From positions 1 to 64,000 of IMG/VR virus record IMGVR_UViG_3300025000_000080: a stretch of DNA of 64,000 nt; one strand, written 5' to 3'. This document shows, in pieces, positions 9,157-17,722 of the stretch. The notes below the pieces were generated by a model. It was not told the origin of the DNA. It did no database searches and saw only the letters and a program-made list of their open reading frames with translations. Position numbers and translations under genes: made by a program. Position 1 is the stretch's first letter, and each line of letters starts with the position of its first letter. This DNA is from a virus.

Positions 9157-11499
9157 CTAGTACGCGTACTCCGGTTCGTCCATGAACATCTCGTCTTCGC
9201 CGTCCTTGGTGCGACGGTGAACCATTCCGGCGATTTTATCACCGTCGAGTTCCAGGGCGATGTGGGTTTCGATCGGTATATTGGCTTGTTCCCTTAGCGC
9301 GTCCCGTATCCATGCTTCGTTTTGACTGGCTTCCCATCGACGCTTTGCGTCAGATTCCAGAGCGCCTGATCGAACGACCATAGGCAGGCTTTCCATCGGG
9401 TCCTGATCGTATACGTCACCCCAATCATCCTCATTGAGTGTTGCCCTATTTCGTGGCCCGGCCCTTCTACTTGGTCCAGTTGTTAATGCAGGAGCGACCT
9501 TGTCCCATGATTCTTTTTTCTCTTGTGTCGTTTGCATCTGCGCGAGAGTCTTGATGGGGCCGACCTGGAATTTCTCGGGAATCATTCGCGCGGCTTTGAT
9601 GATCATGTCCATCACAAAACCGAGTTGTATTTTGATAAAATCAACGAATAGCGAAAAGCCCTCCTTCATGACACTAACGAGATAAATCCATTCTGTCTTG
9701 ATTCTCTTCCATCTATACGCAACCATAGCTACTACGGCGATGATGCCAGCAATCGCCAATCCTGCTGGATTAGCAACCATGGCCAAGTTCAACTGCCACT
9801 GTGCCCATCTCCACGCCACTGTGAGTGCAGTGATGATCTTGACTGCTGAACCATACGTTCCGAGAGCAGCAGCATATGCAATTACGACCATCTCAACGAC
9901 TTCTTTGTGCTCCATAAGGAATCCGGTCGTTTCCTTGATGGCGGTACGAACCGAAGCGAAGCCTTCCTGCGCTGCCAGGACAAAGGCGCGTACCCCTTGG
10001 TTCTCTGCCTTCTCGAGTTCCTGTTCCATCGCGCTACTCATCTGGCCCGTGGTCAGGATGTCGATGAAGGACTTCAACACCAACTTCACTTCAGACCAGT
10101 GGTCGCGCATCAGTAGGATGATCGGCAGTAGTGGCAGAATTGTCCCCAGACCAAGCCCAAGAAGCGATAGTTTAAACGCGGACAGAAGGGGTATCAGGAG
10201 ACCCAGGATTGCCTTGGAAGCAGCGAATGCGCTCACCAGGCCAACAAAGGCAGATGCCGCCAACACTATCTGCACGATGCCAGACTTGGTTTCGGCAGGA
10301 AGTTGATCGAACGCGTACAGGAACTTGTTGAGCGTATCGGTGACGAGTTTTACCGCGGGTCCGAATACTTTCGCCAGCGGTTCACCGAGAACGATCCCGA
10401 TTGTCTCCATCGTGCCCTGGAGAAGCACTTTCTGGCCTTCGAAGGTGTTCTGGATGTTGTCTCGGAATTGAGCCATCGTACCCGTTGAATTTTGGAGTTG
10501 CTGGCGAAGGTATGCCAGCGCATCTCCACCCTTCAGAATCTCGCCACTCGCAGTCGTGACTCCATTTTTCAACTGCTCCATCACGGCCAGAGATGCGGTC
10601 ATACCAAACGTACCAAGTGCGTCGTCCAGGGTTTTTGCTCTTTGGACATCAGACATGTGTTCTGTCTTCGCTGCCAGGTCCAAGAGGATGTCACCGAAGT
10701 CCCGGAATTGTCCCTTGTCGTTCGCAACTGCGATGCCGAGTTCGTCGAATGTGGCCTTGCCTGTCGTGCTCATTGAGAGAAGGGCACGGTTGACTGAGTT
10801 GGCCACCACGCTCATATCGAGTCCAGCGTTCTTGGCCAGACCCATGGTAACGAGCATTTCGGTCAGTCCCTGCTTACCTGCGATGGCACCCTTAGCAGAG
10901 TTGGCCAATGCCACCTGGAGATCGGTCGACTGGATTGCAGTAAGGTTTGAGATCTTGGTCAACCGGTCAAGAGCGAACCCTGCATCATCTACGCCGATGC
11001 CGTAGATCTTCATTGCAGCACCGGCGATGGTCGCGGCGTCGGCCACACTCAGTGACTGCCCCGCTGCGAAGTCCAAAGTCGGAATGAGTGTTGTAAGTTG
11101 CTCATTGACAGTGAAGCCGAGAGACGCCATGTTCTGGAGTCCTTCGACGGCCTGTGTCGGACTGAACTGGGTGGCTATGCCAGCGTCGATAGCGGCTCGA
11201 CGCAGTTTGACCAGTTCTTCTGATGTGGCGCCCGATACGTTGCGGACTTTGGCGAGCCCGAGTTCGAATTCACCAGCTCGATCTGCGAGGGATTTGAACG
11301 CCATCAGCGGAGCAGCGGCCATCCCGATACCGGCGAAGGCGATGCCCATCTTGTGCAGGGCGGAACCAACATCCATCGAACGTGTGGAGATGTTTCGGTG
11401 CAAGTTGCCGAATGCCCGATCCGTATCGAGGATTCCTTGCATGCCTCGATTGACGAAGTCGAAGACCACGCCGAGCCCGAAACTACCATTCAATGCCAT
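9157..11499 (-). CDS. Tail tape measure protein (TP901 type)
   Basis: The product is about 780 residues. The N-terminal helical core carries the TP901-type pattern ATSEELVKLRRAAIDAGIATQFSPTQAVEGLQNMASLGF (about 90-130), followed by TMGLAKNAGLDMSVVANSVNRALLSMS and FRDFGDILLDLAAKT. Hydrophobic segments lie in the middle (IVLAASAFVGLVSAFAASKAILG, YRWKRIKTEW after a long apolar stretch), as expected for the part that enters the host membrane. Length sets tail length. It follows the frameshift chaperone in the usual place. The second of two tandem ATGs is better spaced from AAGGG. Confidence 0.92.
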   Translation of the reverse strand: MALNGSFGLGVVFDFVNRGMQGILDTDRAFGNLHRNISTRSMDVGSALHKMGIAFAGIGMAAAPLMAFKSLADRAGEFELGLAKVRNVSGATSEELVKLRRAAIDAGIATQFSPTQAVEGLQNMASLGFTVNEQLTTLIPTLDFAAGQSLSVADAATIAGAAMKIYGIGVDDAGFALDRLTKISNLTAIQSTDLQVALANSAKGAIAGKQGLTEMLVTMGLAKNAGLDMSVVANSVNRALLSMSTTGKATFDELGIAVANDKGQFRDFGDILLDLAAKTEHMSDVQRAKTLDDALGTFGMTASLAVMEQLKNGVTTASGEILKGGDALAYLRQQLQNSTGTMAQFRDNIQNTFEGQKVLLQGTMETIGIVLGEPLAKVFGPAVKLVTDTLNKFLYAFDQLPAETKSGIVQIVLAASAFVGLVSAFAASKAILGLLIPLLSAFKLSLLGLGLGTILPLLPIILLMRDHWSEVKLVLKSFIDILTTGQMSSAMEQELEKAENQGVRAFVLAAQEGFASVRTAIKETTGFLMEHKEVVEMVVIAYAAALGTYGSAVKIITALTVAWRWAQWQLNLAMVANPAGLAIAGIIAVVAMVAYRWKRIKTEWIYLVSVMKEGFSLFVDFIKIQLGFVMDMIIKAARMIPEKFQVGPIKTLAQMQTTQEKKESWDKVAPALTTGPSRRAGPRNRATLNEDDWGDVYDQDPMESLPMVVRSGALESDAKRRWEASQNEAWIRDALREQANIPIETHIALELDGDKIAGMVHRRTKDGEDEMFMDEPEYAY

Positions 11500-11653
11500 C
11501 ATACACCCTTGAGATGAGACACATCAGTGCTACTAGCCCCACTATGGCACCCGATGACATGGGCTGGCGAATCAGGGATGTGAGGGACGGAATGTGACGA
11601 CGTAACCCACCAACGTCATCTAGTGATGGATCTGATTTTTAGGCATCAGTGGG

Positions 11654-12007
11654 TCATTTTGACTGGTTCGCTTCTCGTATCGCCTTGGAATCGGCCTCGA
11701 GTTGGTCCTCCAGCATCTGAGCGTATGCTATCAGATCCGGTGCGTCGAGTTCCATGATGTCGCGGTAAGACCAGCCGAGTCCATACCCGTCCTGCCGGTA
11801 TGAGAGTTTGAAGATGAGCTTTCGAAGCGTCTCCTGTGAAGGGATAGGGAAAGGTAGCCAGAGTCGGTCAGTGCTCGTTACCGGTCGGAGACAGCCGCCT
11901 GGTGTCGGCTCCCGTCGCCATCGGTCAGAGTCCTCTTCAGTGTCTTCGCTGCACTCCAGAAGCCTTTCCCACCGAAAGGGATTTCGATCTCGGTTCTCCT
12001 CCGGCAT
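11654..12007 (-). CDS. -1 frame extension of the tail assembly chaperone
   Basis: This frame is open from before 12007 to 11654 and overlaps the end of the upstream chaperone gene in the -1 frame. It probably has no start of its own. A heptamer C-CCT-TTC at 11974-11980 is in register with the upstream frame (codons CCT, TTC) and would slip to CCC, TTT. A slip there gives a fusion of about 339 residues, with ERLLECSEDTEEDSDRW at the junction side and QLEADSKAIREANQSK at the end. Tail chaperones just upstream of tape measure genes commonly use this arrangement. Confidence 0.65.
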   Translation of the reverse strand: MPEENRDRNPFRWERLLECSEDTEEDSDRWRREPTPGGCLRPVTSTDRLWLPFPIPSQETLRKLIFKLSYRQDGYGLGWSYRDIMELDAPDLIAYAQMLEDQLEADSKAIREANQSK

Positions 12008-12672
12008 TCCTCACAGACGACGGGCACGGCTGTGTCGACGCCGCAGTCGACCGTTTCCCAGTGCTTCATCAGCCAGTCCTGGTCGTAGCCCTCGATGTAC
12101 TCTCGGATCAGTGCGTCGGTGGTCATCTTCCCGTTGATGGTCGCCACCCGGTAGCCGAGAATCGCGGTCACGAGTTCGTTCTTCTTCTGCTTACGAAGCT
12201 TCGCCAGTTTCGTCTGGTCTCTGCCTCGTAGAATGTTGAACTCGACAACTGCGCCACTGTCCGGGAGCGTCGTCTTGAATAGCCGTCCCTCGGTCAGGGC
12301 TTGGATACTCTCCTCCGGGAGTGGGCGCACAATGAGTTTGCTCAGGTCGCCCTCTTCCTGGTTCGGATGCAGGCAAGTTGGATGCGGACACGTCCAGTCG
12401 TACTCGATGACGTCGCCGTAGGTCCATCGCCGTAGGTAGTACAGAAGTGCGGTGTGGTCACCCACCAGTAGTTCTGACGGACGGATGTGCTCGTCCAGGT
12501 CATAGAACGGCGGGATGTCGTAGATCCCGGTGGCGACCGACGTGAAGATCTGACCGACGATGTCAGGAGAATGTGCAGCACTGGGAGAAGCCAGGATATC
12601 GAGTTCCGGGGTTTGAAGCTTACGGATTTCACACCCCAACCCCGAAGGGAGAGTAACGCGGATGGTCTTCAT
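11878..12672 (-). CDS. Tail assembly chaperone, zero-frame product
   Basis: The 264-residue product lies immediately upstream of the tape measure gene, where chaperones that coat the tape measure are encoded. It has a Cys cluster (YDWTCPHPTCLHPNQ about residue 91-105, VVCEECRRR about 218-226) that could bind zinc. These features resemble T4-like baseplate-hub/chaperone proteins. A -1 slippery heptamer lies near codon 232. RBS AAGGAG precedes the ATG. Confidence 0.72.
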   Translation of the reverse strand: MKTIRVTLPSGLGCEIRKLQTPELDILASPSAAHSPDIVGQIFTSVATGIYDIPPFYDLDEHIRPSELLVGDHTALLYYLRRWTYGDVIEYDWTCPHPTCLHPNQEEGDLSKLIVRPLPEESIQALTEGRLFKTTLPDSGAVVEFNILRGRDQTKLAKLRKQKKNELVTAILGYRVATINGKMTTDALIREYIEGYDQDWLMKHWETVDCGVDTAVPVVCEECRRRTEIEIPFGGKGFWSAAKTLKRTLTDGDGSRHQAAVSDR

Positions 12673-12702
12673 TTGTCTCCTTCACATTCGCTGAATTGCA
12701 GA

Positions 12703-13164
12703 CTACTCGGCCAGAGCGAAGTAATCGTGCTCGAGCACCATCTCTTCGATGGTCGCCTCGTTCGAACTGTTGTCCCAGTCCCCGGCCGTGAACTTCTTCG
12801 GCCATGCATTCACAACGTTCCACCGTCGAAGCACGACACCGGAACGGTCTTTTTGAACGATGGAAACGTTGCGCTTCACGACCTGGCTGGGAAGGCCGAT
12901 ACCGGAGGCGCCCTCGTTGACGGCGATGGCCCAGGCATAGGTGTCCAGGTCATCGGTAGCCCCGCGCTTCAGCGTGATGGGCTCGAACTTCACACGCCCG
13001 GGGTCCTTGGCAGCGGGACGGTTCAGTCCGCCTTCGTTGATCTCGATCGTTTCAGTCTCAAATGACAGGCCCGAACAGGACATGAATCCTGCCCATGCGA
13101 TGCCGTCGATCTGGACCTCAAAGAGGTATTTCTTGTAGTAATTCCGGGGGGTCCCGAAGGCCAT
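12703..13164 (-). CDS. Tail tube protein (gp19-like)
   Basis: The 153-residue product matches the T4 gp19/Afp1 tube family: NYYKKYLFEVQIDGIAWAGF (residues 8-27), SCSGLSFETETIEINEGG (29-46), ITLKRGATDDLDTYAWA and a C-terminal RRWNVVNAWPKKFTAGDW..SNEATIEEMVLEHDYF. The protein stacks as hexamers inside the sheath. It directly follows the sheath gene. Confidence 0.93.
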   Translation of the reverse strand: MAFGTPRNYYKKYLFEVQIDGIAWAGFMSCSGLSFETETIEINEGGLNRPAAKDPGRVKFEPITLKRGATDDLDTYAWAIAVNEGASGIGLPSQVVKRNVSIVQKDRSGVVLRRWNVVNAWPKKFTAGDWDNSSNEATIEEMVLEHDYFALAE

Positions 13165-13192
13165 TGATACTCTCCTTATCCGCCGTCAGCCG

Positions 13193-15427
13193 TTACGCGC
13201 CCGCTGCTGCCAGTTCTGCCTGAATATCACGCATGTCCTGCTGGAACGTGACGATAATGAACTCCGCAGGCTTCTGCGTTGCGAGCCCGATCTCGCCGTT
13301 GATCCTGTTGACGAAGACCTCGGTGGGCGGATTCAGATCGTCACCGAAGTTTACCGTGTAACTGTCTGCCGGGGTGGCCCCACGGAACGCACCGGCAGTA
13401 TACTGCGTGTACAGGAAGGCCCGAATTGACTGTGCAATCTCGTTCCATAGCCGAGCGTCGTTGTTCCGGTGACGGTAGGTCTGGAGGTTGTCCTCCACGA
13501 CCTTCTCGATGTAGAGCACACCGCGCCGCTCCGACACGCTGGGGAAGTTGCCGGTTCCCTTCAATGTTCTTGCCCCATCGACGTAGTAGACGCCGTTCGC
13601 GTTCTTGGTGATGGGGTTGATCCGTTCCGGGAAGACCAGCCCGCGCGCCGCACTCTTCTGGACCTCGGTGGTCTCGAGCCCTTGGGCGCTCCTCAGCCTG
13701 CCGACTTCCTCACCAGCGGGCGGGAGGTAGACTCCACCCAGTTTGGAGCCGTCCACCCGTCCGTACAATCCGGAAATCAGTCCGGAAGGCGGAATGGTGA
13801 TGGTCTCTGCCGTACCGTGGACAGTCTTGTCAGGGTTCAGTACCTTGACCCGTGGCCAGTAATAGGCGCCGTACTCCGACAGGGCCTTGAGCCCGCGACT
13901 GGTCAGGTCGGACTTGGCTGCTGATGCGGTCAGATTGGCCGGGGGGTCGATGATAGCGAAGAGCCTGCGATCTTCGGCGTAGTTGATCATTCCCGTCGAA
14001 ACAGCGGACAGACTCGAGCGATCCGGGACGACCAGCACGGTACCATCCATGACGGTATCGAAGGCGTACAGCCCGGTTCCGCCTGCCTGCGACCCCGTGT
14101 AGTCGGTATCAGCCAGAGCCGAGATGCCGTCATTGCCACCCGTAAGCGTGTAGGTGGCGCTTCCTGGACGATCTGCTGGTGCGCTGTTGGCGCTGTCCAG
14201 ATCTGTGACCGCAATGTAGTTGGACCCCGTCGTAACGTCGTTGATCAGATCCTCAACGTACCGGTCGTCGGTGTCGCTCATCGACAGGTCTTGCCATGTC
14301 TCCTTGAGGATGCCACCCTGGTACACCTTGAGGTTGAAGTAGTACGAGGAGGCGTTCGATGCTGCTGATACGATTGCCGTGAGTCCATCGCCCCACCCGC
14401 CCGGCGTCTTGGCGTCGAACTTGAGCGTATTGACCGCCAGCGATGCGTTGGCGCCCGAATGAAGGGCATTATCGAATCCGATGATCGCATCGGCTGTGGA
14501 TGCCGCTTGGACCTGGACGGACCCGGTTGCACCTGCGGTGTCTGTCTCGAGTTTGACCCGGTCCCCTACGACCGTAGCCGTAAGCCCGGTAGTATCGGCA
14601 TTGATTCGATCCCGCACCTCGGCAGGGGTGACCGCGTCGATGTTGGCGACGTCACCCGAGCCAGTGGCCGCGCCGGCCTGGAACTCGAGTTTTCCAGCCG
14701 CGTTTGCAGTGCCACCGGTAATCTGGATGGAGGCGCCCGTTCCGCGCTGATTGGTCTCCATCGTCACGCCGGCACCGGCATTCACGTATGCTCTGCATCC
14801 CTGAGCATACTTATTGATACCGTTGGCGACCTCGAGCGCCGTCGCGGCAGTGATATCAACGAAGTCTGCCGTGGCGAAAGTAATCGTTGGCTTGGCCGTG
14901 CCTCCCACGGAGTAGGTCAGGGTCAGCCCGTCTGCGAGGACATAGGGGCCAGCTCCAGCAGTCGCACGGGTCGCCGCCGAAGCGTCGAACGTCACGGTCT
15001 CATTTCCACCGCCATTGGTGGAGATAACCAGGGTGTCAGCGGGCTCGAGGTCGTATGTGCCATCAATGCTACAGGTCGTGGTGCCCTTCGTGGCGCTGGA
15101 TGTGCTATTCGCCGCCGTTACGGTCGAAGTCGCCGCAGCGACAGACGTTGAGTCTGTGATGTCCGAGTAGTGACACGTCCGACTTACCCAGCACCGCCCG
15201 CCGCCCTCATTGAAGTGGGCCTCGATGGCAGTGCGTAGAGTCACATTGGACCGGTGTCCGCCGAAGATCTTGGTGTAGGTCGCCAGGTCAGCGATCTCGG
15301 TGGGTGTGCGGATCGGGCCGCGTTCTGTGACACCCAGGAACAGGCTGACCGCTGTGCTCGAAGTCTGAAAGATCTTGAGCGATGGGTTGGCCTCTTGAAT
15401 TTTGACCTGACTCTCGAGAAGCGACAT
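13193..15427 (-). CDS. Contractile tail sheath protein
   Basis: The 744-residue product opens with a sheath-type N-terminus (AVSLFLGVTERGPIRTPTEIADLATYTKIFGG, about 27-58). It ends with the conserved C-terminal domain: GVYYVDGARTLKG, RRGVLYIEKVVEDNLQTYRHRNND, then DDLNPPTEVFVNRINGEIGLATQKPAEFIIVTFQQ. The middle (about 90-330) is a long Ala/Thr/Gly-rich insertion that is probably displayed on the outer surface, making it longer than minimal sheaths. Confidence 0.93.
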   Translation of the reverse strand: MSLLESQVKIQEANPSLKIFQTSSTAVSLFLGVTERGPIRTPTEIADLATYTKIFGGHRSNVTLRTAIEAHFNEGGGRCWVSRTCHYSDITDSTSVAAATSTVTAANSTSSATKGTTTCSIDGTYDLEPADTLVISTNGGGNETVTFDASAATRATAGAGPYVLADGLTLTYSVGGTAKPTITFATADFVDITAATALEVANGINKYAQGCRAYVNAGAGVTMETNQRGTGASIQITGGTANAAGKLEFQAGAATGSGDVANIDAVTPAEVRDRINADTTGLTATVVGDRVKLETDTAGATGSVQVQAASTADAIIGFDNALHSGANASLAVNTLKFDAKTPGGWGDGLTAIVSAASNASSYYFNLKVYQGGILKETWQDLSMSDTDDRYVEDLINDVTTGSNYIAVTDLDSANSAPADRPGSATYTLTGGNDGISALADTDYTGSQAGGTGLYAFDTVMDGTVLVVPDRSSLSAVSTGMINYAEDRRLFAIIDPPANLTASAAKSDLTSRGLKALSEYGAYYWPRVKVLNPDKTVHGTAETITIPPSGLISGLYGRVDGSKLGGVYLPPAGEEVGRLRSAQGLETTEVQKSAARGLVFPERINPITKNANGVYYVDGARTLKGTGNFPSVSERRGVLYIEKVVEDNLQTYRHRNNDARLWNEIAQSIRAFLYTQYTAGAFRGATPADSYTVNFGDDLNPPTEVFVNRINGEIGLATQKPAEFIIVTFQQDMRDIQAELAAAGA

Positions 15428-15445
15428 AACATCCTCCAGCAGCCG

Positions 15446-15694
15446 CTACAGCGTAATCATGGGTGCCGGGTCACCTGGAACCGGGCGATATCTGCGGATT
15501 TCCTTTAGAGGTCCATTCGGTTTAAGCCTGCGTGAGACGTCCTGGCAGCGAAGAACGGACGCGTCGACGGTTACGGTCTCGCCAGCCAGGATGGTCATCG
15601 TGTAGGGTATGCCATCCCTCGCAAACGGCCCATCCAGAGCGCATGTGACCATGTTTGCGCGGTCGGTATTTTTGAGTTCAACGACATCTCTCAC
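15446..15694 (-). CDS. Small virion-region protein
   Basis: The most likely start is GTG at 15694, which overlaps the stop of the upstream gene as GTGA and has GGGAG 7 nt upstream. This gives 82 residues (VVELKNTDRANMVTCALDGPFAR at the N-terminal side, YRPVPGDPAPMITL at the end). It sits between the IPT-domain protein and the sheath. It is well spaced and co-directional but matches no family I can name. Confidence 0.6.
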   Translation of the reverse strand: MRDVVELKNTDRANMVTCALDGPFARDGIPYTMTILAGETVTVDASVLRCQDVSRRLKPNGPLKEIRRYRPVPGDPAPMITL

Positions 15695-16584
15695 GACTGG
15701 CTCCCGTAACTGAGGATGATGCTGCTCGAGTCCGTCACCGGTCCCTGCTCCAGGGTCTCGCCGTCCTCGAACAGAACGCCTTGAACCACGAATCTGCATG
15801 ACGCTTCCCTTACATCCGAATCATTTGCCTTACTTGGGAGATCGAATTCTTCAATCAGATCCCAATCGTATTCCAGAGTCGTCCCTGACTGTGTAAGCAC
15901 AGCCAGTTTCGGCGTAACAGTCAGCGTCTCTGTAGTGTGATGTACCAGCGAGAAGAGCTCGACGTCAAAACGCGCCCCGATTGTAAGCTCAAAAACGAGG
16001 TTGCAACGGGTGGGAGCTCTCCGCTTTTCAAACGACACCGGGTCTCCACCAGCGTCGTAAGTGATCGACGTAGACTCCTGCGTCTCGGTCCATGCGTCCT
16101 TTGGGCCAGAGAGTGGCCCATTTAATGTGATACACGGAAGCGAGGCGTGCTGAGGAATGCTCTTGGTATCGCTGGTATTCGGATCGTATTCCGAGTGGCT
16201 AAGGCGCGACACATCCTCGATCACTTCACGCCGGAAGATCCGGACGACCGCCTCGATCACTTCTTGCAGATGAGACGGAGCCGTAAGGTTTGGGCGGCCA
16301 TAGGTGAACGCACTGGCCTTTGTCGCCGTCTGCTCGGTGTCGATGTTCTGTACCGAAACACTGACCACTCCCGGGTCATGAGACGGTGACTGGCACACGA
16401 TCCGGGTAGCACTTTGCACCTGAACGTTCAATGCTTCATCGGTGCCGAACTTGACCAGCACCTTATCCTCGTCGCCCTCGCCTACCTCCTGAACGGGGAA
16501 GTTGGTTCCGGTGATGAGCACATACGTTCGGCCTCGAGTGAGCCCAGACGACGGTGACACTGTGGAGATGGTAGGTGCAGGCAT
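15691..16584 (-). CDS. Neck/tail-completion protein with N-terminal IPT/TIG domain
   Basis: The 297-residue product begins with an IPT/TIG immunoglobulin-like domain (APTISTVSPSSGLTRGRTYVLITGTNF, residues 2-90). The remainder (QEVIEAVVRIFRREVIED, GARFDVELFSLVHHTTETLTV) lacks a named motif. Its place between the gp10-like and sheath genes fits a tail-terminator or completion role. ATG at 16584 overlaps the upstream stop as TGATG. Confidence 0.55.
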   Translation of the reverse strand: MPAPTISTVSPSSGLTRGRTYVLITGTNFPVQEVGEGDEDKVLVKFGTDEALNVQVQSATRIVCQSPSHDPGVVSVSVQNIDTEQTATKASAFTYGRPNLTAPSHLQEVIEAVVRIFRREVIEDVSRLSHSEYDPNTSDTKSIPQHASLPCITLNGPLSGPKDAWTETQESTSITYDAGGDPVSFEKRRAPTRCNLVFELTIGARFDVELFSLVHHTTETLTVTPKLAVLTQSGTTLEYDWDLIEEFDLPSKANDSDVREASCRFVVQGVLFEDGETLEQGPVTDSSSIILSYGSQS

Positions 16585-17216
16585 CACCGGCCTCCAAATC
16601 GACGAACAGACTGTCTAAATTCACTGAACGCTCGCTCACGGATTCGATCCGGAGACTTGCTCTTATTCGCCTCGAAGACCGGGCCGATGAAAGGGCGCGC
16701 CGGCGTTTGGAACGGTCCCAGTACAGTGGTAGAAGCCTTAAGCGGGGCAGCGACGAACCCCATCCACCAGAGTAATGCCCAGAACTTCCGAAGTTTCGGC
16801 GTGACTCGGATGTAGAACTTCTTTGTTCCTAATTCCTGAGCCATCGCTACATTGATGAGTTTGGCGCTCCACCCTTTACCGCCATGAAGATTCGTCCTGC
16901 TCTTCCGATTGACTCCGACGAAGACCTGGAATCCTTTGACTGTTGGGTTGACTGGTGTGATGGTCTTGATCGACCGCATCAGCGCACCAGTAACCGCCAA
17001 TGCTTTCGTACCTGAGTTGCGGTTGAGTTTCCGTATCGCCAATGTCAGCGGACTGAGTTCAGGCGGGACGATATCCTGCTTGACGATGCGCTCCTTCATC
17101 TCCTTCTCGTAAAGAAGCGCTTCCTGCTGTACAGCCCTATGAACGATCTGGGGAGCAACGATGTTGAGCGCCTTTAGCATCGGTCCAACAGTTCTCCAGT
17201 CACCTGTCAGCCTCAT
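16584..17216 (-). CDS. Head-tail joining/virion morphogenesis protein (HK97 gp10-like)
   Basis: The 210-residue product begins MRLTGDWRTVGPMLKALNIV. The pattern of an N-terminal helix, VTGALMRSIKTI (about 77-88), HGGKGWSAKLINVAMAQELGTKKFYI and TPARPFIGPVFEAN near the C-terminus is typical of gp10/phage virion morphogenesis proteins. Those act at the head-tail junction. The ATG overlaps the upstream stop as ATGA; a GTG 39 nt further upstream is possible. Confidence 0.7.
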   Translation of the reverse strand: MRLTGDWRTVGPMLKALNIVAPQIVHRAVQQEALLYEKEMKERIVKQDIVPPELSPLTLAIRKLNRNSGTKALAVTGALMRSIKTITPVNPTVKGFQVFVGVNRKSRTNLHGGKGWSAKLINVAMAQELGTKKFYIRVTPKLRKFWALLWWMGFVAAPLKASTTVLGPFQTPARPFIGPVFEANKSKSPDRIRERAFSEFRQSVRRFGGR

Positions 17217-17722
17217 CTGGCGTACCGATCCTCTTGGCTGAATGTCACTACCCACAAGTGCTGACTGACCATGAATCCTGACGGGCGGACCTGATCGACC
17301 TTCAGTGGTGGCCGGTGGTCAGTAGCACCGGGATCGTCGTCGAACGAAATCAGAAGTACGCCGTCCTCGTCATAGACAGACACGAGCCGGTCATTCGTTC
17401 TGATCAGACATTCGCCGCCAGAACCAATCAGTGAAGCGGTTACAAGATCGTCATGGTCGAACACCAGTTCAATCTGAGTAGTCGGTGCAATACCACCTTG
17501 CACCATTCGCAACTTCTCCCATGTATCTGTTGAGATCTGAGCGTACAGAGTGACCTGTGTCTCGGCCCTGATGAGGTCGGCTATTCCATCGCCGTTGTCG
17601 TCGACCCCAACCGGTTCACGCAGTAGGTCGTTGTAGCCGGGTGCGTCGTCGCTCTCTGTGTCGAGTCTGCCGACAATCACCTGGTACTGAGTCACCAGGC
17701 CAGGGTTCAGATCGAGCATCAT
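17213..17722 (-). CDS. Putative head-tail connector component
   Basis: The 169-residue product (MMLDLNPGLVTQYQVIVGRLDTESDD) is acidic and beta-rich, with a Ca-binding-like acidic loop VDDNGDGIADL (about residues 39-49). It lies between the adaptor-like protein and the gp10-like protein and overlaps both by 4 nt. The context suggests a neck protein. The loop resembles an EF-hand/dockerin-like loop but may be accidental. Confidence 0.55.
   Translation of the reverse strand: MMLDLNPGLVTQYQVIVGRLDTESDDAPGYNDLLREPVGVDDNGDGIADLIRAETQVTLYAQISTDTWEKLRMVQGGIAPTTQIELVFDHDDLVTASLIGSGGECLIRTNDRLVSVYDEDGVLLISFDDDPGATDHRPPLKVDQVRPSGFMVSQHLWVVTFSQEDRYAR

Noticed and set aside
11654-12007. Independent chaperone gene starting at ATG 12007
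   Set aside because: No ribosome site precedes this ATG, and the in-register slippery heptamer explains the frame better as a -1 extension.
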